Source: Dimargaris cristalligena (Eukaryota; Kickxellomycota; Dimargaritomycetes; Dimargaritales; Dimargaritaceae). Taken from it: DNA of 10,895 nucleotides. Where the stretch lies: positions 1-10,895 of the forward strand of contig JANBQC010000701.1 in the NCBI GenBank assembly GCA_027576995.1. The letters are read 5' to 3'. Numbering within the stretch: the stretch's first letter is position 1; every line of letters begins with the position of its first letter. Below, piece by piece: positions 1 to 8,200 of this stretch. The translations under genes and the position numbers were made by a program. The notes beneath the pieces were generated by a model, which saw only the letters and a list, made by a program, of their open reading frames with translations, was not told the origin of the DNA and searched no databases.

Positions 1-1110
1 ACCGAAAGTTACTGTTGATGCGATTGCAGCCTGATTACCGACACCTACCCAATAATGCATTTCTAGGTGTCTTTGTTCCCAGATTGCCATGTAATTACAG
101 AATGCGCACTCGGAGAGAATTTGGATGCAGGGAAAAGTACCATTACAGTGCTACCCATGTTCTTGATCCCTTCATTCCAGCGGGGTTCTCAGTCGTTGAC
201 GTATGGTTGAACTATACAGAACCCCAAGGGAACCACCTATCCGTAAATATCAACGCAATCGACCTGTGGGAAACCCGGTTGCTACCCAATTGAGGTAACT
301 GATGAACAAATGATTGCGGATTTCTGAAATGACTTACAGTCCCCAGAATAGCCTGGACAGCAACATCCGCTTCAGCATCTAGAGCTGAGAAATTGCACTT
401 TTGCAATTGACTAAAATTAGGAGATACATAATTGGTCATCCCGTTTTAATTCGGATGATCTTGGGGGACTTCCTGGGAGTAAGCCAAAGTCGCAAAGGCA
501 CCAATTCCCACCACCAACGCCGGATTTGGGGGTTGAATCTTCAAATAAATATTCTGCCCACCTTGAATTCCTGGATTTTACCTGGGAAATGCAATAGACG
601 CAACACGGCAACAGATTAGAATGGTGAAACGTAGCAGTCCATAAACCATCCAATAATTTATTTCTCTACCGCGACTCGACCATTGGCCCCCACACCGATT
701 GTCAGTGCCAGCTCGTTCAGTGTATTGGACCAGGTGGCCATTCAGCTAGGGCTATTGCTTCGAGGGGTTCCAACAGTCATTGGATGTCGGATTGCTGAAC
801 GACGTGGCAAGTCAATGGTTTTTACAGTCTAAAAGAACATCCCTTACCTAGCGTGTAGCGACACATACAGTGCTGATCATCCCCCCCATGAACTATGAGC
901 TCAGTAAATCCGTGGATTGAGTCCAAAAGCAGACGTTGAGAAATACGGACAACTAGGTTGAATTGCTCAAAAAGGACGACCAAAAGTGGATGTAAGATTT
1001 AAATAAGTAAAAAGAGAAAAATAACGGAATAGCATAATCATGTTTCTAGCCAGGTTGATCCATCCTTCCCAATGCGCCAGTGGTAATTCTGCAACCTTTC
1101 TAGACCCCAG
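1..1110. other. Intergenic region, no gene supported
   Basis: CpG is present at an ordinary level. The ATG-initiated ORFs here are short (up to 92 codons), overlap one another on opposite strands and resemble no family I know. Two stop-free stretches without an ATG (plus strand 635-829, minus strand 449-577) read like protein by eye. Neither has clear splice sites or a homologue I recognise, and runs of this length are expected by chance. I see no tRNA or rRNA, long repeat or mobile element here. Confidence 0.6.
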
Positions 1111-1121
1111 CAGCACTTTGG

Positions 1122-1162
1122 ACCGGATAGTGGTACATTAGATGCAGACTTACCGGATAGTG
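1122..1162 (+). promoter_or_regulatory. Paired 11-base direct repeat upstream of the TATA box
   Basis: The sequence ACCGGATAGTG occurs twice without a mismatch, at 1122-1132 and 1152-1162, exactly 30 bases start to start, which is close to three turns of B-DNA. The second copy ends 17 bases before the TATA box at 1180. I noticed no further copy in the window. Spacing and position suggest a binding site for a transcription factor acting on the peptide gene downstream. That role is inference: the factor is unknown, and the motif matches no site I can name with confidence. Confidence 0.5.
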
Positions 1163-1179
1163 ACTGCAGCACATTCTGC

Positions 1180-1187
1180 TATAAATA
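1180..1187 (+). promoter_or_regulatory. TATA box of the peptide gene
   Basis: TATAAATA lies 127 bases ahead of the start codon at 1314. The sequence between (about 1200-1313) is rich in C and T with CA-rich stretches, as is common for leaders of strongly expressed fungal genes. The start codon has A at -3 and G at +4, a good context for initiation. Together with the C-ending codons of the ORF this suggests strong expression, which is inference. Confidence 0.65.
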
Positions 1188-1313
1188 CCGACATTCCGCA
1201 CTCCAGCTCAGACTTTCATCAACCGCACCACTTCTCTTCCTATCATTCCAAGAACCATTCCAGCACCACCACTCTCCCTTTCTCCCCCATCTCACCAAGC
1301 AACACCCGTCAAC

Positions 1314-1505
1314 ATGGTTTCCCTCCGCTTCGTTGCTATCACCCTCCTGGCTGTCGCCGTCGTCGCCATCCAGGCCCACCCCGTTCAAGATGACCTCCCC
1401 GACCTGTCCAAGCGCCAGCTCGAAGGCGGACCCGGTGAAGACGGTAACGGCACCGGTCCCGGCTGGGGCTCCTGCTGGAACGGCAGCTGGTGGGTCGCTT
1501 GCTAA
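1314..1505 (+). CDS. Small secreted peptide precursor with Kex2-type site (Gly/Trp/Cys-rich mature peptide)
   Basis: The 63-residue product has the layout of a processed secreted peptide. Residues 1-21 form a signal peptide: Arg5, a hydrophobic core from about 6 to 19, and AIQA as likely cleavage site. Residues 22-34 are an acidic propeptide ending in Lys33-Arg34, a dibasic site for a Kex2-type Golgi protease. The remaining 29 residues start with Gln35, which could cyclise to pyroglutamate. They hold nine Gly, four Trp (51, 55, 59, 60), two Cys (54 and the final residue 63) and two N-glycosylation sequons (NGT at 45, NGS at 56). The two Cys could close a ten-residue loop. There is only one mature unit, unlike many alpha-factor precursors with tandem copies. 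Most codons end in C, and TATA box and start context are good, so I trust this as a gene although I recognise no family. It could be a mating pheromone, an effector or antimicrobial peptide, or a RiPP precursor; the sequence does not decide. A small inverted repeat (CCGTGG at 1512, CCACGG at 1530) follows the stop. Confidence 0.8.
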   Translation: MVSLRFVAITLLAVAVVAIQAHPVQDDLPDLSKRQLEGGPGEDGNGTGPGWGSCWNGSWWVAC

Positions 1506-2795
1506 ACTGATCCGTGGCTCCTAAATGAACCACGGTGGGGTCTAACCCAATAGCCACCGCATTAGTCTCCTACCTGTCCACTTATCGCACAGCCCCCCTA
1601 CCCCCCAGACATGTCTACCTTGACACTGTATATGCCAACTACCTACCCGTGCTTTCCACTCGCAACCGATTTCTATAATTTGTTATGTGCCGTTCGCTTC
1701 CATCGACCTGGCCAACCATTCTTTGATACACTTTTCCCTAATAAACCATACCTTTGTAACTTACGTTGGGCTCTGATTTTTAGAAGCCTTGCGACTATCA
1801 TTCCCGCTACGGCAATGTCCTGACAGCCTGTAGATAACGGTCGTGGGGGCTTCCAATACTTGAAAAATGGACCGTCTTCATTCGTAAATGTAAATGCTAT
1901 TCTGAACCTTAACTAAGGGCGACAACGGTTAGCCTGGATAACACACTCTACGACACTGCCATACAGATACTTCCCTTTGCTAGCCATCAGTATCGTCCGG
2001 CTTTCTAGGTATAATATAAGGGAGTTGGCCTTGGGTTAGAGCCACGGTGCATTATCTCACAATCAGTAGCTCTGTCTCTAACCCCAGTTTCGAGGGCATG
2101 TATTGAGACTGTCTGAACCCATTGAGCCATGAATAACCTGGAATTAGCGATGCTTGATATCCTAGAATTTCACTATGCCAGGCTGAAATGCACTTTCGAA
2201 TATTCCTTCGCATTATTTAGACCAAATGGCGACTAAGCCTTCTAAAACAAGACCACCGCCGCAGGCTTTATAAGAACACATTCACTCACTGGCACCACTT
2301 TCTACCGCATCAAAAAGAAATATAAGTAGATTGGAAATACGGCGGCAGTCCATCAGTGAAGGTGGCTGGAGGACACAATATATCTCATTGTATCCAGTTC
2401 AACTATTGGCTTCATACGCCAACCATATTTAAGTTTAGAACTACTAAATGTGGTATTCGCCTTGAATTTATTCAATGGGCGCTGCCCTGATAATACCTAG
2501 TTTCTTTACTGTTTCGTCGAGACACTGATAAGTATTAATATTATTATTTAAAAAAGGAGGGTGAATAGCCCCGCGTGCCATTCCCCGTGAAACATAGTCA
2601 ATGTATCACCGTCCCTTCATGGATGGAATAGATACCGCATCCCCGTCTATGCTGAACCATGGATAATGCACCTAGGCCAAAGATTTGACTCGGAGGTGCC
2701 AAGGCGCCTGTTGGGACAGGCATTGTAACCATGTACCAATAAAATAAACGTGGGTCAGCCATGACCAGCCGTAAGCAGTTCAGCAAGGACTGTCG
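1506..2795. other. Non-coding stretch with normal CpG, no gene supported
   Basis: This stretch begins with the 3' flank of the peptide gene. Only short ORFs are present (70 codons at 1611-1823 plus, 62 codons at 2598-2786 minus). Neither shows a domain, signal peptide or known relative, and both are probably chance. CpG stays normal to the very end: roughly a dozen lie between 2510 and 2795, the last at 2794. This makes the change to the next block abrupt. Confidence 0.6.
1740..1745 (+). terminator. Possible poly(A) signal of the peptide gene
   Basis: AATAAA lies 235 bases past the stop codon of the peptide gene. It is the first exact match I noticed downstream on this strand. Fungal polyadenylation signals are loose, so the true site may lie elsewhere. 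Confidence 0.25.
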
Positions 2796-3432
2796 AAATA
2801 AAGTCCCAATAGTTCCTTGTGATGGGCTGTCTTCTGTAGAGAAATGGAAATAGTATGAAGAAACTGTTGGAAATATAAATTCAATGGTAAATGCAAGTGC
2901 CTTCAGATGTAACTAAAATGATTTGAACAAGAGAAAAAGAACTGCAAGGGATAAGGCTAGATGCCTGTAGTTGGTTTTATTAAGTTGGATAATAGCAGGA
3001 ATAATGATTAGGACAAAGTCCTGGGTATAGAATTCATTTTAAAAAACTTAATATGTTAATAGAGGGGGAAAAAATATGTAAAAAATATTAATTTCCTTGA
3101 AGTAGAAAGGAAAAATTTTCTAGCAAAAATTTATTTCTCTATCTTTCTCCTTCTTTTATTCCTTCCTACCAGCCTGTTGCCTAGGTTAACTACTCTTAGC
3201 CCATCAAGAGTCCCAAGGATAGGCTTCTATCAGTAGGCAGGGCTTAGGCTCAGTTAAGTGGGCTACTAGCATCAGGTATGGGGCACAGTACTTACCAGTA
3301 AAGGCTTAGTGATATATATATATAAGGGACATACAGTGGATATACTTACTAGCCAGTACAAGGGGAAGTGAGTATATATGGAGTTTATTGGGGGTAAACT
3401 CAAGGTAAGGATAAGCTAAGGAATTTAACTAG

Positions 3433-3780
3433 TCCCAATGGGGCCCAGTTATATATCAATGTGGGGACAACTCCAGAGGGAGGTACCAAGGGAAGGATAC
3501 TACTAAGATTAATGTATATGCAAATAAGTTGATTAGTACAAAGAGGTGGAGTCCAGAAGGGGAAGGGTTATATGATAAGTGATGATCCTATAGTACCAGG
3601 GGTGACCATAGGAAAGCTAATATGGTACTATTGCAGCTAGGAGAGGCCTCCCCTGCCCATAAAATGGAGGCCAATCTCCCCCACAGTAACTCCTCCCCAA
3701 GTGAGGAAGACCCACAGGACTATAGTAGAGACAGCCTGACCCCCCTAATGGAGGAGGATATCATCCCCCTAATGGCATAA
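3433..3780 (+). pseudogene. Possible decayed coding frame inside the CpG-free block
   Basis: One plus-strand frame stays open for 49 codons (3433-3579), meets two consecutive TGA codons (3580-3585), then stays open for 64 codons to a TAA at 3778. The second half is hydrophilic and ends acidic (SEEDPQDYSRD, then MEEDIIPLMA before the stop). The paired TGA would fit two former CGA arginine codons hit by CpG deamination, consistent with the CpG loss around it. I recognise no gag, protease, reverse transcriptase or transposase motif, and there is no start codon that makes a full ORF. Runs of this size can occur by chance, so this is a weak call. Confidence 0.25.
3741..3775 (+). repeat. Two copies of an 11-base repeat, 24 bases apart
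   Basis: CCCCCTAATGG occurs at 3741-3751 and 3765-3775. The 24-base period equals eight codons. Both copies lie near the end of the possible decayed frame and give the same residues (PLM) twice. This may be a small coding duplication in the original element or chance. Confidence 0.5.
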
Positions 3781-4306
3781 GAGTAGCACCTCATCCAAGA
3801 GGATTAAAACAAAATTCCCTGAGCAGCCAACTATTGTTCTTTATCCTATAAATAAATACTTACTTTATATTCAAACTCATTTAGTCATTTTTTATCTAAC
3901 TACTCCACTTAGTATCCTAATAGTCAATTTCACTTATAGCTCTCAGCCTTACTTGGCCCACCCAGATACACTATATGGCCTAATAGGGTTGGATGTCTAA
4001 ATTGGCCAGATTAAGGTAGATTAGATGGTCCAATAGTCTTATTGACTACCCTCTTATATTTATATCACAATAGGCCATCTAAGCCAAAAACTAACAGTCC
4101 ATAAAGTAGAGGAAATCAATCCACCAGACAGTAAGCATGGCCCAGTAAAGATATAATACTACATGATCATCAAGCTATCTGAGAATCATTGGTTATATTG
4201 TGTATGTACTTATATTGGGATATCTTCACTATATTAATCCAGGAGAAAGCCATTTTACTTTTTGCATACATTAGTGAATAAGTCTAGATTTACCTGTAAC
4301 CCAGAG

Positions 4307-4437
4307 GTACTGTACTTTCATGAACAATTACACCCTCTATAATTGTGTTCCACTATCAAACAAAAGAAATTATAAGAGAAGCTCCAGCTCTAGTTTATTA
4401 ATGATAATTACATAAATGTACTGTACACTAATGAACA
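4307..4437 (+). repeat. Imperfect 20-base direct repeat, 111 bases apart
   Basis: Positions 4307-4326 and 4418-4437 share 17 of 20 bases, both starting GTACTGTAC and ending ATGAACA. The offset of 111 is a multiple of three, so both copies fall in one frame, where they read VLYFHEQL and VLYTNEHY. The block around them is CpG-free and has many stops. This may be a trace of a repeated protein motif in the old element, or a chance match in AT-rich DNA. Confidence 0.4.
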
Positions 4438-4875
4438 CTATTCAACTTTGCAGCCTATCAGTTACACACTGACCTCCACTAAACTGTGCATCAAGCCTAG
4501 TCTATAAGCATATGGGAGAGGTTCTACTTGGCTATATAACAAAAAATCCGTTGGATGAGGCAAACAGTACCAGTTAAAAGTAAATATCCCACTGATTCTC
4601 ACATACATGTATCATTTAAAGCCATATATAACTGGACCAAATTTCCCCCATATCATACACATACAAGTACTAAAACATAGTTCAAGACTACCAATAAGTT
4701 AACAGACAAACACACATTTATATATAATTAAATAAACCATCATTAGAAAAAACACAGATGAAAGTATTGTTACAGGTAGGTGAGCAAAAATGGATATTTA
4801 GTGGAAGAGAGCACATCTGTGGAGGTGAAACAGAATAGCAATCAAAAGGCCAAGACCATATAATTAAAAAGGGGA

Positions 4876-5227
4876 CGTTTGACTAGGAAATGAGAGAGGA
4901 ATGGGCCTCATCAAAGCATAGAAAAGAAAATGGCTGGTATAAATAGTGAATGATTTAGCCAACAGGGCGACTGGTTTGCGGTTCACCCAACCGAAATAGG
5001 AGGGAAATTATTACCGGCATTACATGTATATGATTGTTTCCTATTATGCGCGGACTGGCGCTGGGGTTAATATGCGATGAGATATTTAAAAGCATGCAAT
5101 CTTCCTGTGGAACGCTGCCAAATTCAAAGGTAGGCAGAGGATTGGGTGTATGTATGTATGTATGTATGTATGTGCGTATGCGTTGGTCAAATGGGATTGA
5201 GACAACACAATCACATGACGAGGACCA
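4876..5227. other. 3' flank of the SSH4/EAR1-like gene
   Basis: CpG returns here (4876, then several from 4966 on), marking the end of the depleted block. The stretch lies downstream of the minus-strand gene's stop codon and should contain its 3' untranslated region. I see no exact AATAAA in the minus-strand sense. An ATG frame on the plus strand runs from 5034 into the antisense of the adaptor gene and is not believable as a gene. Confidence 0.5.
5148..5173 (+). repeat. GTAT microsatellite
   Basis: Six and a half perfect copies of GTAT, followed by an imperfect GCGTATGCG tail. It lies 55 bases beyond the stop codon of the minus-strand gene, so it may be transcribed in its 3' untranslated region. 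Confidence 0.9.
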
Positions 5228-8200
5228 TTATCTACTGGTCGGTGACTGGGGAGTGTACGTAGTCATATTAGATAAGGGACTGGGCACAGTGCTGCGCGAA
5301 GAACGCCGGTTGGAATCCATAATAGATCGCATGACGACTGCACGGCTGGGTGTTGACGATAAATTCGGATTGGTGGTAGTGGAATTGCCCCCAGTAGATG
5401 AGGCCACCGCGTGAGTGCCGGTTAATGATACTCCAGACTCGGTGGCTGTGGAGGACGCCGAGGAGGAGATGAGGGGCAAAGTTCCTGGCGGTGAGTAGGC
5501 CGGGGGTGGTTCACTGGGTGCAGAGGCAGCTGCTACCACTGCTGCGTCGTTAGTCGGCGTACCCCTACCGACCGAGGACGTGGCCATAGTGCCGGTGAAA
5601 ATATCCATATCGGGCGCATCCATGGATAAAATGGCGGAACTACGGTTAGATGAGCCATGGGGCCCAGAAGAATATTGGGCAAACGCGGATGCTAACACTG
5701 TCGTGGAACTATGCTGACTAGTGCCGTAAATAGATGAGCCGGGTCGACCAATTTCGGGCATTGCCGTGCCGCCGGCGGCCGCCAGGGCAATTTCATGAGG
5801 ATGGGAGGCGAAGGGGACACTCGAGGAGGTAGTGGACATACCGGTCGCGGAGTGGATAGAAGCGGACCGAGTTTCACCTACGACATGGGTTGACATGCCG
5901 TCGGAGTGGGAAGGTATGGTGTCATGAGACGAGACAACGCCAGGAGCTTGCGAATACATGGCCATGGAATCCCGCCGCCGGCCTTGAAGGGAGGTGGTGG
6001 TAGCAGCGGGGGGCAAAGGAGTCAGGGTATTGGCGGAGGTCGCGGATTCCGCCAACGCAGCCGCGGTTTGGCCGTGGTGGCCAGAGAACCCTTCTCTGGT
6101 GGGGGAGCTGAGACCCATAACAATCCGAAGTGAGTTGGCCTGGGAGGCTACATCGGAGGGGGTGGTAGATCTGGTGGAAGCCGAAGACGACCGTTGAGTA
6201 AAACGCTGCACGCGGCGAGCAATGGCCCCAAGCGGGCGCCGAGCGAAACTACCTAAGGAGTGGCGCTGGGGGTTAGAGCTCAGATCGGCCGACTGGCGCA
6301 ATCGGGCGCTGCGTCGCCGAGCCGAGCGGGACGACCGGACGGATTCATAACTGCCCCGGGGTTGGGTGAAGGTCTCGGATATTCCCAGGGGATTATTATC
6401 ATGTCGATTGGCCCGGCGAGTCTCCGACGGATGATGGCCGAGGCCAGTAGTAGACGGGGAAAAGGGGTCGTTCGCCAGAGGATCTATAGGATTAGCCTCA
6501 TCAGTCAAAGTCTCGGGCCCGGTGGATGACTCGGCTGTAAGTTCAGGGATTATCTCACCGTTTTGTTGTCGTTTTTCATTGACGGCCCGGTTGAACTCGA
6601 TATAGTCCCAGCTGATTTCGAGAGGTCGGGAAGCAGCAGGGGCCGAAGTTGATTCCAAGGCGACCTCGATACCCTCGTCAGTCACGTGGGCCGGTCGGTA
6701 GGGTTCGACACGGTAAGGGTTAACGGGGATAACCATTTCATGGTAGGACTGGGCACTGAGCGGCCGCTCAATCAGGGCCGCGGCAGGAGGACTTGAGGAG
6801 CTGGTCCCGATATCAACGGGAGCCGAGGACCCGGGCTCTTTATCACTTTCAATAGTGGGGCCATTCACAGGCATCGAATCCGTGGTGTTTAATACCTGGC
6901 CAAGGGTTAGACTGGGGGCCACCGTACCTGCCGGGGGGGACCGGGATAGGGCTAGCGACTGCAAATCCATGGAACCCCGCGGCGTAATATCACCCGAAAG
7001 TAATTGGCGAAGAGTGGCATTGAGCTGAGCGGCCATTGTCCCGGGGGAGGGCCGTGATTCCGGACCAGTAACCTCGGTGGGAGTCGGGCTTCCAGCGGTA
7101 GCGGTTGGGTCATCAATACCCGGCGGAGCGGCCATTTCGACAACGAAGGTGTCCTGGTCTTGGCCGTAAGCGGGCGGTGGGGGCCGGGTATCTTCGGGGT
7201 TGGCGAACCCCCAGTGCCGCACATTGGCGTGGGGAAGCAAGAACTCTGACGAGCCAAAATTGGCCTGGAGCACACAAGGACCAGTACTGGAGATGGTCGG
7301 GTACACCGTATAAAACATGCGGGCATTCAGGATACCCATTAGCTCGCCGTTCCGGGTGAAGAAGACTTTGCCCGATCGATGACGGAAACCACAGCCGATT
7401 ACATCGCCCTCGCTGTATTCGTCGATACTGGCCAACGGAGTAAAGGGTTGGTTGCGGTAAATCAGGCCTTGGTTGGAGTGGTACCCAATGGAGTAGCGGC
7501 TGTAACCAGACATGCGCCACCAAGGATAGGGACGGGTAGCCCAACCCACAGCCACGGTGGTACCAGGGTCCATCTTGACCACCTTAACCTCATAATAGTA
7601 CACCAGTTTGGCCTTGGGTACGGGTAAGTTGGTTTGGATACACGACTCCCCACCGGTAAACTGGACCACGGTAGGTTCTAGGACTTGAATGCTGGCCTGG
7701 GGGTGGGATTCAAAGCGCCAGGCGGAGACGCCTTGGGCGATTATCCAGGCGCGGTCCTCGGGACTCAATGAAACGGGGCTATTTTGGTAGGGATTGGTGC
7801 GCTCGAAGGCCATGGCCAAGTCGTAGCCCTCCCGGGAACCGGCGTGGGAGTCGAAATAGCGCTCAGCATCCTCCTCGCTGACACCGTGCGGTAGTTGCCG
7901 GATTTGGGGGGTGGTGGCGCCATGGGAACCCGGCAGTTCAGCCATGGACGAATTGAACCCCGGGTTGGCGGACCAAGTGGGCGACGGTGGCCGGTCCCCA
8001 TTTGATTCTTCGGTGGTGCCGGGGAAGAGGGGCCGTTGGGAGGAGGGGCTTTGGTGGATGTCGTCATCGTAGTCACCTTCGTTGCCGGGATCAATGAGAA
8101 CCACGCCGTCTTCGCGCCGCACAATCAACCGTTTCTTGATTTTAGATGTCCGCCGCATCCAGAAATAAACCGTAGCCAGAGCTACAATAATAAAAACGCC

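Larger units (their letters stand above)
2796..4875. mobile_element. CpG-free AT-rich block, probably a decayed methylated transposon
   Basis: Reading every line from 2796 to 4875, I find a single CpG, at 4549; 2796-4548 has none. Base composition does not explain this: GpC is common (eight in 3181-3300) and runs of G or C occur. Known biology: fungal transposons are often methylated at cytosine in CpG, and deamination turns CpG into TpG/CpA over time. TpA also looks frequent, as repeat-directed mutation can cause, but I did not compute it. No ATG-initiated ORF of 60 codons exists in the block on either strand. I found no convincing terminal repeats or target-site duplication, so the element class is unknown. 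Transposon origin is inferred from the CpG loss, the sharp edges and a possible decayed reading frame at 3433-3780. An alternative is a host region that has long been methylated heterochromatin. Confidence 0.5.

Noticed and set aside
15..293. 92-codon plus-strand ORF
   Set aside because: No domain, signal peptide or known relative; it overlaps a minus-strand ORF of similar size, and length is within chance for this base composition.
449..577. Minus-strand stop-free stretch of 43 codons with a hydrophobic core, faintly like a small mitochondrial inner-membrane subunit
   Set aside because: No start codon, no convincing splice donor or acceptor pair, and the resemblance is too vague to name.
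635..829. Plus-strand stop-free stretch of 65 codons without an early ATG, protein-like by eye
   Set aside because: No clear upstream exon, no recognised family, and with six frames a run of this length is expected by chance in about 1 kb. A translated search would settle it.
1333..1524. Second ORF overlapping the peptide gene in another frame
   Set aside because: Pro/Ala/Ser-rich shadow of the C-biased codons of the true gene; it has no signal peptide.
1611..1823. 70-codon ORF downstream of the peptide gene
   Set aside because: No signal peptide, domain or codon bias like the peptide gene; probably chance.
2598..2786. 62-codon minus-strand ORF just before the CpG-free block
   Set aside because: Not recognised, short and without upstream signals; its start lies near the block edge by coincidence.
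3920..4830. Plus-strand frame in the CpG-free block that reads like protein between stops
   Set aside because: About one stop every twenty codons, close to what AT-rich random sequence gives, and no retroelement motif can be recognised.
5034..5414. 126-codon plus-strand ORF across the GTAT repeat and the antisense of the adaptor gene
   Set aside because: Its first part is microsatellite translation and the rest is antisense to a well-supported gene.
6952..7544. Several ORFs in other frames of both strands within the adaptor gene
   Set aside because: Shadows of a GC-rich gene whose SPRY domain is clearly in the main frame.
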